Origin: Gnetum montanum
Taxonomy: Eukaryota > Streptophyta > Gnetopsida > Gnetales > Gnetaceae
Length of the DNA: 64,000 nucleotides
Reading direction: 5' to 3'
Assembly (NCBI GenBank): GCA_015680685.1
Contig: MNCI01020719.1
Span: forward strand, 93,620-157,619
In this document: positions 1 through 11,992 of the stretch, one piece after another
Numbering within the stretch: the first letter of the stretch is position 1
Layout: the number at the start of each line of letters is the position of its first letter
Position numbers and translations under genes: made by a program
The notes under the pieces: generated by a model
Databases searched by the model: none
Seen by the model: the letters and a program-made list of their open reading frames with translations, nothing else
What the model was told of the DNA's origin: nothing

Positions 1-412
1 TCCTTGATTAGCCGTACACATTCGTCAATGCTTGTAATCAAGTCGTACTCATGCCGCGCTAATGCATGTAATAAATAACAGGTAGGAAATAACATGTAAT
101 AAACCTATTCCATGCATTGCAAGGTTTATCCACAAAGCTCGTCTTTATTGCCGTACACAACTTGCGTTCAGGTACAAAGCTACTCGAATAAAGATCCGTT
201 CACTTGGGGACTCCTACTGTAGGCACATGGAAAATATTCTATCTCTGGAGTGATCAAACTACCAGAGCTTTGCTACTTCTAGCCTAGGATGAGAAATGAG
301 GGGAGTGCCACCTCTTATTTATAGATTTGGTGGCGGACCGCGATATCGCAGGGGACAACGCGATATCGCGACGGCCGCGATATCGCGGTGCTTGCGATAT
401 CGCGTCTCATCA
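1..412 (-). repeat. LTR, truncated by window edge (GATATC-repeat family)
   Basis: The sequence matches the other family LTRs here in reverse orientation. It has the AGTCGTACTCAT block near position 40, the reverse TATA box CTTATTTATAG at 314-324, and four GATATC palindromes between 341 and 404. It ends in CATCA at 408-412, the complement of the TGATG start. No polypurine tract follows on the right, so it is either a solo LTR or the 5' LTR of a minus element lying to the left. AAGTG after it would be the target duplication. Confidence 0.85.
341..404 (-). promoter_or_regulatory. Array of four CGATATCGC palindromes in LTR U3
   Basis: Copies start at 341, 361, 378 and 395, and three of them read CGATATCGCG. 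The array lies immediately upstream (minus strand) of the TATA box at 314-324. This is the least decayed array in the window; in other LTRs the CpGs have become TpG or CpA. A role as an upstream promoter element is inferred from position and recurrence. Confidence 0.6.
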
Positions 413-2429
413 AGTGGGCTCACCTATTGACTATCTACAATAGGATAGATGAATTTTCCTTTAAGGAGTTTTTCAATTTCCTATTTTACCACATCCTTTA
501 GCTTGAGATTCAACCTATGTGATTGTTGGTGTTTTGGCTTTATTGCTAGTGTTAGTTATAACATGCACTTAGACTCATTATTCTTAAGTCAATTTTCATG
601 TCCATGTTTTAGATTCTAACTTAGGACAAAATTTGAACATCACAAATCAAAATTCAAAGTCATTAAAGCTCATGTTTACATATAGAAGTATAGCAAGATC
701 AAATAGAAGCATGAAGACAAAGACCAGATTTCAAGAGAAGATAAAGATTAAGTGAAGATAAAATAGCTTTTTGTAAAATAGGAATAAAAGCCATGTAATT
801 TATATCTAAATTTTCATAACATATTTGACAAAATAGGAAATTCCATTTATTTTCAGTTTAACAAAAGATTGATGGATGGATGTAATATAACAGTGGCCCC
901 ACTCTATTTTGTCCCATAAATTATCAACCCATTTTCCATGAAAAAGGTTTTTTTTCATCATATACCATTATGATCCCATCAATTAGATATATGTATATGG
1001 AAAAAGTATGTTGTACAAAAATGCTTCAATAATAAAATTGTATGAGTTACAAAATTTTCCACTTTAATTCATGATTTTTGTAAATAATTACATTATTTAA
1101 CAATTCATCACCATTTTATCAATCATCATTATTTCATTAATTTTTCATTTATTTCTTCAAGAAATCTCATCTTTAATCAATAATTATCATTCAACAACAT
1201 GGTCAACATTTAATCTCATAATTCCATCATTGCCTTCATCAAATTTGTTAAAGATATTCAATCAAATTCTCAACATTTTAGGTTCAACAATCAACAAGGA
1301 AGCTTAAAGGTTAACAAAGTGGAACTAATTAAATTTCTTTTAAAATTCAAATTAATTTAATCAATTCCTCATCATAGTGTGTTCTACTACTTGAGGCAAC
1401 AACAATTTTAGAATTCAGAGAAATTTAAGTTTTTTTTACAATGCCATGGCCTAACCATGACTTGTGGTATAGAATCAAAACACAAGGTCATCGTCACTTG
1501 TAGTTACAAAATTCATCATAAAAGATCAACCATGATTTTACCGTGACCCATGGTTATCAACCACAACTCGTGGTAAAGTGTTCTAAATAAAATTAGAGAG
1601 TTTTAAATAATATTTTTCCAAGAAATATTTGATTAATCAAATGAAGTCCAATTGAGGTAAAATTTTATAGGCAAATTGAGTTTTCAATGAGTCTAAGATT
1701 ATCTTAAAGCTCTAAATAATGAGGGTGTTATAGGATTTCAAATTTGACTCAAAAATCTAATTTTTCACAAAGGTCTATGGTTAGGATGTGGTGAACATAC
1801 CACGATCAATTTCAACTTTTTTTTATCATTTTTAAAAACCATGACTTTTTTTCAGCTCATAGTATGAAGACCACAACTCATAATAAATAAATTTCAATTT
1901 TTTTATCAAATTTTGATAGAATTATAGAGTTTTCATCAAGGGATATATCATGCAAATTTCAATAGTTGGATCTATGTATATGTAGTATTAGCATACATGT
2001 AGATTAATGCTAGTGATCTCAACCATGCAAAGGCTATTGGCCATTTGTTTACTACTTCTAAGAGCTTCTTCTTTGATTCCTTTTTAAGCTTAGCATTAAT
2101 CATTATCATTTTTTCATTTCAAAAAAGACCTATTCAAGTAATTTTATTAATTTCTTCAACTCTATTGGTTCTTTAATTTTTTTTTTAACTTTTCCAAATC
2201 AATGTTTTTTTCCTAAATGTGTCCTACATGGGAGAGTTGTTGTTGTACTTAGTTCATCACATGTAGCTTGTCCACATAAGATTTGGTGAGTTTCTCTGCT
2301 AGTTCCATGTATATCTCTGGCTTACATACTTCTTTAATTGTTAATCATTGGGTATCTTTTCACTTCATGACTGCTACACATAAGCATCGTTGCACACACA
2401 CTTGTTCTCCACATTTACTACATGCTAGA
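413..2429. other. AT-rich region, no gene recognised
   Basis: There is no long open frame and no recognisable domain. It probably holds decayed downstream parts of minus element I, whose protease remnant begins just to the right. The only structure seen is a set of quasi-palindromic ACCA...TGGT motifs between 1454 and 1884. Confidence 0.4.
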
Positions 2430-3736
2430 GTGGTTGTTTGTTTAATGCTCTAGATTTTCTACATGAAATTACACTCTGTGTTACTATATGTAATGCATGG
2501 AACTCTTTACTTTTTTATTATATCATGTTCATCTTCCTTAAAAATCTCCAAGGAAAGATTTTTAATTTCAAACTTGGCATTGATTGTGCTAATTCAAGTT
2601 CTTCCCATGATGATAGGGAATTCTCCCTTACTATTTCCCACATATATTACTAGGAAATCTACTGGATATGACCATCCATTGATGATGGTTAGCACATCCT
2701 CCACCTATTCCAATAGGATAATAAAGGAATAATTAGCAAGCTCTAATATGATATTGCATTTTTCAAAGGTGGTAGGTTCCATGTCTTATACATTTCTTGA
2801 GATATCATATTGACTTTGAAACATGAGTCTAAAAGAGCTTTACATGGTAGGTTTTTAGCAATTTATAAACAAATCAAGGGACTTCCTAGATATGTTTTTT
2901 TAAGGAAGGATTCTTATTTTGATCCAATTATTCATAATGTGTGTTAGCATGATAGTTTGAACATTTAAGTTTTGGCTTAAAGACAACCCTAGCTTATTTA
3001 AAATGCTAGAGGATTTTGAAATTGGAGTTGGTGCCACATTTACAAGTTCCTACATTGGATTAGATGGATAAAAAAAGCTACCTCCATAGGCATGGAAACC
3101 ACCCAAAAGATAGGACACTTTTGCAAATTACACTTAGAGCTACTAGCATTATCATCCACTTGCGTGTGAACAACATGTGTTGCATTTTTCTATGGATATA
3201 GAGGCATCTTGCCTTTCATTGATGGAGGAGGTGTTGAAGGAAGAGAAGTATGAAAGTGTTAAGGGTGTTGCAGATGTTGATGAAAAATATAGGAGGATGA
3301 TTCAGTTCATGGAGTAGTGGGTCTATTATACTTGAGTGGGTAATAGTAATGTGAAGGTGCATGAGTAGTGGCACTACTTGGAGACATAGGTTGCTAAACT
3401 AATATCCATAATAGTCTAGTTGCATATAGAAACAATATTGCATGAGCAATGACATCTCCTACAATTGTGATTTTTATCACTATTTGTGATATTTCTTTTG
3501 AGGTTTAGAAGTGCCACATGGATAATATTGTTATTGTTGCTATGACTATTTGTAATTATCTTGAGGATTAAATAATCTTTTTGCCATCTATTTTCTGATG
3601 ACCTTTGGATTCAAAGTATATGTTCTTGATTCTTGCAAGTGTGTCATGATAGGGCAACATTCATTAGGATGTTCATATTGGAATACATCACACCTATCAT
3701 CTTATTTTAATTCAAAATTAGCCATCTTTTCAATAG
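2430..3736 (-). pseudogene. Element I: protease and gag C-terminal remnant
   Basis: The reverse strand carries a broken gag-pro. A zinc-knuckle relic near 3660-3700 reads CDVFQYEHPNECCP, which aligns with CDICLYDHPKGQCP of element B but has lost the second Cys. Further downstream, about 2800-2846, is a retropepsin-like stretch LLDSCFKVNMISQEMYK. It keeps the Asp but has CF where GS is expected. At about 2600 is a flap/C-terminal relic IIMGRT...INAKFEI. Frames are interrupted many times. The reading continues at 12727 because element B was inserted at AATAG. Confidence 0.65.
3732..3736. repeat. Target-site duplication of element B, left copy (AATAG)
   Basis: AATAG directly precedes the TGATA start of the 5' LTR and is repeated exactly after the 3' LTR at 12727-12731. 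Confidence 0.85.
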
Positions 3737-4600
3737 TGATAACTCGTGATTTGCCAGGCCCCAATATCAGATCCTTGATATTGGGTACACGATATCGCAA
3801 CCTGGATAATGATATTGAATACACGATATCGTGATTCTTATGTAGATGTATAAATACAACATTTGAGCACATAGGAAAAGGGAGGCTGGTAAGTGTAAGT
3901 GTAGAGTCTTTTTTGCCAGTTTTCAATTCATTTCAGTTCTTTCCCTAATGCATGCCTGTAGTGTGATGATTGTAATTGTATGTAACCTTTATTCGAGTGT
4001 GACATAATTCGACACACACATGATCGACAATAAAGATCGAGATTACTCCATCATTACAGCATTCACTCAGCTTTTAATTATTTTAATTGTTAATTATTAT
4101 TTATTATTTTCTTCGTTAATATTTCTTTATCATCATTTATTATTTCTGTTATTAAATGCGGAATGAGTACGACTTAATCACGAACATTTAAGTGTAACTA
4201 CTTGGTAACCCATTAGCGTATCTAGGAGTGCTCAAGTAATATGTGCTTGGTAATCCCAGAAGTAGTACACGAGATCCAAGATGCACATGAATGATTAAGG
4301 ATAGATACTTATCACACTTAGGCTAGTTTAGATTTTTCTTTTCATCACCTATTAGCTTAAAACAAGATTATTTTCCATTATCTCTAGGAGTAGCACTAGT
4401 TTAGGATCACATCATTCACCTCACTCTAGACTAAACCATATGTGACCAAGTAAATAGTAGTCCAGGTGGGAAGATAGTGGATTGTTATCAACGTGTAACT
4501 ATCTAGATACCACAACTAGTCTGTTTATAGAGTTCGATCAGATCGTGCATGAATGCTCGTATTTGTATGATTGAGTGTAAGGGTACCTAGCCACTCATCA
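3737..4600 (+). repeat. 5' LTR of element B
   Basis: It begins TGATAACTCGTG and ends CCACTCATCA. U3 has GATATC copies between 3776 and 3835, then a TATA-like GTATAAATAC at 3848. A poly(A) signal AATAAA lies at 4029-4034. The 3' partner at 11993 starts TGATGAATCATG and is colinear, apart from a deletion of about 130 bp near its end. Confidence 0.9.
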
Positions 4601-4622
4601 TTGGCACCATTGCCAACGATGG
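4601..4622 (+). other. Primer-binding site of element B
   Basis: TTGGCACCATTGCCAACGAT follows the LTR directly. It is a decayed form of TGGCGCCGTTGCCGGGGA, the complement of the plant tRNA-Asp 3' end; element C has a better copy. Confidence 0.7.
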
Positions 4623-4732
4623 TGCTAGTTATTTAGATTAGTTACATCATTCAAGATCACTATAATGAAGCCTTGACAATATATCTTTTAGAAAGGAACT
4701 AATTACAAATAAGTCACACACAATTCATAACA

Positions 4733-7040
4733 ATGTCTCTCTCACACAACTATGAAAATGCAACAACTAGTGAGGCAATTCATTGGAGAACCAAAGAAAT
4801 ATATGATGATGAAGATGAAGTTTGAAGTACTCAATCTTATGTAGGGGTCCCCTATGTTCATGAGCACCCCAACAGTACTCAAGGACTCTTATCATACAAC
4901 TCTGACACCTCTAGTAAGGATGGGACATCCCATAGAATGAGGGGGCCTATAAGACCTAGGACTTTCTCAATGGTTAATAAGAATTTATCCTGGGATGATT
5001 GGGAGACTTACAAAAGTCATGATGAGTCTTCTAGTACTTTCTCTTCCTCTATCCCTTCAAAATTAGGTCATGACATGGATGACCATCTTTCAAGGGATTA
5101 GCATAGAAATAAAAATTGAGCCCATAGGCAAAGTCAGGAACACCAACATGAACGAAGACAACATCGTCCCAACTCACAAATTCATAACCTACCTTGTGAC
5201 GATGAACCCCTGCTGGCCACTAAGAGCTTAAAGCATATACAAGAGGTTGTTCAAATATCCCGTAAGCATCACAAGGAAAGCCGACTACCTAGGCTTGACT
5301 TAAATAGCTTTCCCAAGTTTTTAGGAGGCTATGATTTACATTCACAACATCATTTACAAGTCTTCTATGATGCCTATGCATGGAACAACATTGATAATGG
5401 ATGTCAAAGACTTATGCTCTTTCCTATGACACTCATTAACCAAGCAAAAGTATGGTATATGGCTTTAAAACCAAAATCAATTCAACATTGGCCGACAATG
5501 GTAAAACTCTTCAATGAAATATATCAAACCTATGCAAGAGTGTCAGCCTTGAGGAGACAAATCCAAGGATGGAAACAGGGGCAACATGAACCCTTGGACA
5601 TGGCCTTAAGAAGATATTTTTCATTATTAAACAAATGCCCAAGCCATGGGTTCTCCAAGGAAAGGCTAATGTATCACATCATGGATGGGCTTCATAATGA
5701 AACTAGGGGAACCCTAGGGATGTATGCCCCAAGTCAACTATATGAGCTACAAACTGATCAATTCCAAGAGCTTATTAAGCAGGCAACAAAGGAAGAAGGA
5801 GAAATAGCTAAATGGGAGAAGGTAGAAAGCTCTCAATAGGACCAAAATCTCAAAATAGCAAAGGTCCATGATCATAAAGAGGAGAAATCAACTCACCTCA
5901 AGGAGGTGGAATCATCTTTGCCAATACTACAATCATTCGATGAAATTAGGCCAAAGATTAATAAGATGATAGATTGGATACATGAAAAATGTGGAGAATA
6001 TGCCAACATTATTAGAGCTGGAACCATGCTAAACCAAGAAACAGGACACGACACCATGCAACAATTGGAAAGAAAGGTTGAAAAAAATAAGGATAAGGGC
6101 TCAACTACAAACCACCCGTATCAATGTGACATTTGCTTGTACGATCACCCCAAAGGCCAATGCCCAATCTTGTCACATTTACATGAGCATTGGGAAGGAA
6201 TGTTACATCTAGATTTTGTACAAAAATACTAGGTTCAACCACAGTGGAAAAAACCCCAGTCGTGGGGGAGGCCACTATCAAATTGGTCATACCCTTCATA
6301 CCATCCAAACCCAAGCACTTATTATGTTCAGCATCATGTTTCCCAACTATGTCATCATCCTCTATTTCACCACATCGTTATCATTCTCTTAAGTACTATC
6401 AACCCATGTCCTCTCCAAAAAAATCACCACCTCATGTTCCTTGCACTTCTCCTTACCCTCAATATTCTCATCATTCATCTTCTTCTACATCGCCATCAAT
6501 TGTGCTAGAAGGTTTTGCACCATAGCACCAACCCACAGACGTTACTTGTGCTACTACTATCAACAATAGTGGAGGTCCTCCACAACGTCGAGACCATCCT
6601 TTCTTTAGACATGACCATAGAAAGAGACAACATAATTTTGAAACCACTACATCCACCAACTCAACACAAGTTCATTTGCCTCCTTGAACTCAATGCCTCC
6701 TGTTACCATATCAGGGCCATCAATAATAACCATACGACCTAATGAATATAACCACGTAGGGAGACATATTGATCCTTGCATACCATCTTATGGTCATAGG
6801 TGCCATAGTGGGTCAACTCCTTATCACTTAACCACATCTTAGAATTTTCCCCACTATGCCTACTTTAATCAAGTGTGTGAACCCCAATTTGGGTACATTC
6901 CTGCCACCACAACAAAATACACACAGTGGTTTGGATATGACTGGACTCCAATATTTCCCACATGCATGGATCCACATTTTCCATTTATTAATTCTAGCCA
7001 TGCTCAAAAGTTTAGTTATGGGGGATATCCTCCATTCTAA
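4733..7040 (+). pseudogene. Element B gag (broken)
   Basis: The start ATG opens MSLSHNYENATTSEAIHW, and the same start context is seen in D and F. A Retrotrans_gag core lies at about 5290-5560 (RLDLNSFPKFLGGYD, LMLFPMTLINQAKVWY), followed by QGWKQGQHEPLDMALRRY. A zinc knuckle CDICLYDHPKGQC of form CX2CX3HX4C lies near 6127-6165. A proline/serine/histidine-rich tail ends in FSYGGYPPF and a stop at 7038-7040. The N-terminal third has several stops (for example after DDEDEV), and frames change near 5840 and 6235. Gag would form the particle and bind RNA. It is closely related to the gags of D and F. Confidence 0.8.
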
Positions 7041-8444
7041 CAAGTAGAATTAGTAAATGTTTTTCCTTTTCTTTGAGTTTACAATTTTTTGTTTTTCAGT
7101 TTTTCATTTCCAATTTGTTGTTTTATCTTTTTGAGGGTAATCTCATCGGTGAATAAAATACTCATGTGACTTTTTGGTTGAGGTGTTGTTCTATGCTATC
7201 AAGTATCAAGTGACTAATTATTTGGACAATGATCCCACAACATCCACCCATCCATTCTATTAATAAGAGGTTCTACTCTAGGTATGATGATATTTTTGTC
7301 ATCTAAACTTAAAGTGATTTTGTGCTCATTATGCCCAGAGCAAAAAAATGATGGACTAAGAGGGAATGGCCAGGGTGTGACATCAAGGGGACATGTGGAT
7401 TCTCTTTGGTAACATTTGTAGGTGCTATCATGCAGCCTAGTTGTACTAAGATCCTTATAGATCTAATGAAAAATGGGAGTAATAGTAATAAAGGCACTCA
7501 ATAAAGAAACTCAATGCTATTCTAGGGGTTCCACTGGAAAGATATGCACCCATGCCTGAAGGTTGGCGATGCCTCCAGTTCACTGTTGGAAAGGACAAAG
7601 TGCCAAAGAGGCTAAAAGAAAAAAAAAGAAAAAAGAAAAAAAAAACAAAGAAAAGATGAAAGAAGAATGTGTTGCAACGAAATTCCAAATCACTCCTCCC
7701 TTGTGCAAAATGCCAAGTGATCATATGCTTGGCTATCATGGTGCTCTTATGGTTGTTCATTATTGGATGACATAATGCGATGTCACTGATCAGAGGAATG
7801 GACTTGGTCTTAATTTTGGAGTGACAGGCCAATGACACATTAATCATGCCCTACACTCAGAATTCATTGTGCCTAGGGTTAGTTACTTCATTTCCTGATC
7901 TCTATAATCCTTTCTATGATTCGCCTCATCTCATTGTTCATATATTTTTAACTTATGTCTTGTGTAGCATAGAATTCATATCTCATCACGGTGGTATCTA
8001 CATGTGTGTGTTTTGTTGCACTGGTGTGGATTGCATTTAATCCTTTTAGTGCCTATGGACATTTTCAGGTGTGGTTACATAAGGGCATGATAGGTAGGAA
8101 CCTGCTTTGGGGAGGACCCACTTGTGTAACTTTTGTAATTTGCACTCTTTACACATCACCACATCATCTTACACCCTCCAAGTATTGCATTGCTACAATA
8201 ATCTTTCCCTTCATCATCACTTTAATTCAAACATTCTTGTGCACCACTACATGTCCTTTTTCCTCATCCTATTCATGAATTTCATTGTCAAATTCCACTT
8301 CATTACACTTTTGGTGCATTTAGGTCTCATCGACGTTACCCTAGATCTTTCAAATTAACCTTAAATCCTTCATTATTGACCTTGGAAATTTGAAAATTCA
8401 TCAATTTTTCCAAATATCCTATTTTCAAAGGGACACAATATTAG
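7041..8444 (+). other. Element B noncoding spacer between gag and internal promoter
   Basis: No coding potential is convincing. Landmarks shared with D, F, C and G include ATGTCTTTCC-AGTGG near 7530, an A-rich run at 7618-7657, and the block CTTTGGGGAGGACCCACT near 8105. The gag stop is overlapped by a PPT-like TTTAGTTATGGGGGAT at 7011. Confidence 0.6.
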
Positions 8445-8512
8445 GCACCCGATATTAGGTTTGCGCTATCGTGTATGTGATATCGCATCTATAAAAACTA
8501 TATACATGGATC
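8445..8512 (+). promoter_or_regulatory. Internal LTR-like promoter of element B (upstream of ORF2)
   Basis: Degenerate GATATC repeats (8451, 8465, 8479) are followed at once by CTATAAAAAC at 8489, as in U3 of the LTRs. The same module stands before ORF2 in D, G and the composite. It is inferred to start a separate ORF2 transcript. Confidence 0.5.
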
Positions 8513-9013
8513 GCCCTTGCACACATCAACGTCATTTTTCATTGTTCATGCGAGGGGAGTTGAAATTTTCTTCCATGAATTTTCTAGCTTACACGCCTAT
8601 CATTCAAACATCCAAAACTTGCTCATTAACACTTTGATTCTCATTCCGATTGAACTTGCTTAAACCTAGAGTGTTTAACTTAGTCGGGGGGAAGGGTATG
8701 CATCAAGTCACATGTAGTTTTTTTTTCAAAATTCATCATTTCCTGAAGGATATTATCAAGGGTAAGTAACCTTAAAAAATGCTAAAAATAGTTGCCAAAT
8801 TAATTTTATTTCTTCACCTAGACCATGAAAATTATTCTTTGGAGTCACTTAACTAAGTTGGGCCCAATATCAAAACCTTTAGGGGGATTCTCGTGAAAAT
8901 CTCTAACTCTGAATCACACTAAGCAAGAAATGAACATATTAAGGACAAGGAGTAAGGTATTAATCTAATTTTCTAAATAAGCCTTACTGATAATTAGTCC
9001 CGTGTGATTGTAG
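8513..9013 (+). other. ORF2 leader with a possible intron, element B
   Basis: Between the TATA box and the ORF2 start there is no open frame. A consensus donor AAGG|GTAAGTAA occurs at 8762, and an acceptor-like TTGTAG ends exactly at the ORF2 ATG. Other copies have CAG at that place. A PPT-like tract TTAGTCGGGGGGAA lies near 8676. Confidence 0.4.
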
Positions 9014-11792
9014 ATGGCCCCTAAAAGAGGACAACATGGAGGACCCTCTCAGGGTGCATCCAAATGACCAAGGAGAGGCAGAGGTCAAGTTCCTCCCGAA
9101 GAACACACAGAGCAGGAGGCACAATCATTTAGTATTTATCAAGAACCTCCTATCACTACACAATCATAGCATGCTGAAGGTGGAGACAGCAGAGCACCTA
9201 AACAGGGACAACATCTCACGTTGTCTCCAGAATGTGTTTAGACAATTTGCGAAATGTCCACGTTAGTAGTTGTGATTGTGCAACTTAATTTTGGACCTTT
9301 CACTAAATTTGCCCCTGAGGTAGTCAAAGACCAACTTAAAGGATCTCCACTATGGCCTATTCTCTCTGAGAATGGTGATTGGTACCTAGGGGAGACGTAC
9401 CAATTTTGGCACAACAAGGAAGAAGGCATCACCATTGATATTGGTGGTATTTCTGTTGATTTCTCTTCCAAGGTCATGTCAGAGGTGTTGAATCTTTTGA
9501 ACATAGGGCCCAAAGTTGCTCACCTGTCCACTCACTCTAATGCAAATGCACGAAAAATATGGTTAAAAAGGACGTACGACAAGGAGGATAAAGCATATGA
9601 AGAGCTCACCCTTGAAGAGAGGATCTACTTCAAAATTAGCACATATCACATTTTTCCAACAAAAGGGTTGAACAGGAATTTCCACCTACACGGATAGAGG
9701 AAGTGCCATCTTGATAGGCAAGGTTAATGCCAACCTACCCCATCTATATCTCATCGAAATTTTAAGATGGTTTGAAGAATGTAAGATAGGGAAGTTCGCA
9801 TTGCCTTTTCCTTGCCTAATTAGGAAGTTGTGCCAACGTGCTAGAATTCTGGGGTACACCAATGACATCCCCATAAAGGCTCAAAAAGCTTCATTTGTTA
9901 AATTACTAAAGCCACCAGCCCCAAGGATAAGTGCTGGTGAGACACTGGAGCCTGGGCAAGAATAGACGGTGGGGCCCACTCCACCTCAAACTATAGGGCC
10001 TAGCCAACTTCCAGGCACAAGGCCTAGTCAACAACAAGAAGAGAGGCCTAGCACATAACCTACAGGCTAGTAAGACTAACTGCTACCATCGCCACGGGAC
10101 TATTGACCATCAATGAGCCATCTCAGGGCCATCGCTAAATCGATCAATTGGGGAAGCTATGATGAAGCCAATCTCTTCAGGGTCATTGATGATGCCATAT
10201 GATCCATAATCTCAATTGATCACACAAGGGGTGAGGTGTTCATCCAAATAGAAGGGGAATCACATTGGTCACAACAGATCTCTAGAAACATTGCATCCTT
10301 TCAAGTACAACTAGAAACTGGTGAAGGCACCACAGTAGTGGTCATGTAACACCAAGATGCAGTGGGAGTAGCAAAAGTGATTACAGATCACATAAAAGAA
10401 TCATTTAATGTCCTTGTTGTGCCACCAGTAGATTTTAGAGGATCACGCGATGCTCAAACCTTGGTTGGTCCCTCAATGACTCTTGCAGATCATGAGGATG
10501 TTCTAGATCGATTGTTGTAGACAGGACAAGTGTGACATCCTTTTTTGACATCCCTCAAGATGTCACAACAACTCAATCAGACCTCATCACTATAAAAGAA
10601 AAGCTAGTCATGGTAGAGGTCAAGGCCGAGCATGTAGAGGAGGAGTTAGAAAGACTCCAAGAAAAGCTCGTCACCCTACAAGTTGCATAGTAGTATCCAT
10701 CCTAATTCATCCCTGTAGACCACCTAGAATCCTTTCGAACGATGCAACTAACTAAATTGTTGGCAAAGAATAAAAAAGTGGCTGAGGAAAAAGAAAAGGC
10801 TGATTGGGATGCTTCTAAAGCACAAGCTCAAATGTATGCACATGCCAATGGACTCAAGGCCTCACAAGAAGAAAATAAATGCCTCGTCATCGAAAATCTC
10901 TGGTTGACTACAGTAGAAAAAAAATATTCTTAAGAAAAAATTTCAACAATTGCAAGAACAATTAATAAGGGTTAATCAGGATATGAATCACTTGGCCAGA
11001 GAAAGCAAAACTCTCTCAGTGGAGGAGGTATGTACAATCTGTCAAAAGACAATGATTGAAATAAGCATGTGGCAAAATGAGGACAAGCAACATGAGAAGC
11101 TCAAAGAACATTTCAAGGATCAGGTGGGGATGTACAAATAGGTGATTGAAAAAGAAATTCATATGGCTAAAGCCCATATTAACACACTCAGTGCTCAAAA
11201 CGCTGATTAGTGGTCCATATTGGATAGTTATGCCTTCACCCACCAAGTAGAACTAAAAAGCTGGGACCTACAGATACAAGATCTCACAGAATACATGGAG
11301 TTGGCAAATCTGTGATATGCCAACTTAGCCATGTTGACAGCAGGATGCTCGAGGATAGAATTAGAGAAATAGGTGGCAACCACCTACACTAAATATGAGA
11401 CAGAATTTGCTGAACATAAGAAAACATTGCAGAAATTAGAAGTAGCAAATTCTAAATTAGAGGTGGTCAAGACTAGCTACCAAGAATAGAAAGATGTCAT
11501 GACGAATTTGGCTCAACGGTTCATAGATTACCAAGAATGCAAAGACAAAGCCAGAGCCTATGAAGAGGAATGAAGGTTGTTTGCAGCTTGGTATGTTAAG
11601 GCCAATCAAATGTTCCCACAACTGCCGTGCCCATGGGAGGTGCCAACTCCATCAAACATTGGAGCATCAACATGGACGGCACAGGATCCTCAAACTGAAG
11701 AAGAAAAGCTTCAAGTGATCTTTCAAAGACATCCATTTCCAAAGCCTGGAGCACAAGATAAGGGGAAGAGACCCATGGAGGAGCCACCATAG
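9014..11792 (+). pseudogene. Element B ORF2 (about 925 codons, broken)
   Basis: It starts MAPKR. A basic, glutamine-rich N-terminus leads to a globular region (about residues 75-320) with QLKGSPLWPIL, YLGETYQFWHNKEEG, GGISVDFSSKV, LEERIYFKISTYH and LPFPCLIRKLCQ. This pattern recalls the putative plant transposon protein domain (PF20167), which I could not test. The second half is rich in Lys, Glu, Gln and Leu heptads, suggesting long coiled coils. A conserved C-terminal block reads AWYVKANQMFPQLPCPW and ends MEEPP. There are several in-frame stops, and the total length is not a multiple of three. It has no polymerase or integrase motif. Function is unknown; a structural or envelope-position protein is possible. 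Confidence 0.7.
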
Positions 11793-11976
11793 CTAGGAAC
11801 CACATGAGTTCCAACAAATTTTGCTTCTGTAATTCTGTGTTTGTGTCCCAATTTTGTTTTGTTCAACCCCACACTAAGACATGAATAATTCCTAGTTAGT
11901 TAATAATCCTATACCTATCCATTGTGTAATCAATCAAGCTTATTCTCATTTTGTCTGACTCAAGGACAAGTTGTTA

Positions 11977-11992
11977 TTTAGTCGTGGGGGTA
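11977..11992 (+). other. Polypurine tract of element B
   Basis: TTTAGTCGTGGGGGTA directly abuts the 3' LTR. The same tract precedes the 3' LTRs of C, D and F. Confidence 0.8.

Noticed and set aside
341-404. GATATC repeats as a satellite or CRISPR array
   Set aside because: Copies are few, irregularly spaced and always placed before an LTR or internal TATA box, so a promoter element fits better.
2438-2732. Two overlapping plus-strand frames of 71 and 89 residues
   Set aside because: Antisense shadows of the decayed protease region of element I.
7455-7847. 130-residue minus-strand frame
   Set aside because: Antisense of a noncoding spacer with an A-rich run that translates into Phe repeats; no counterpart in D or F.
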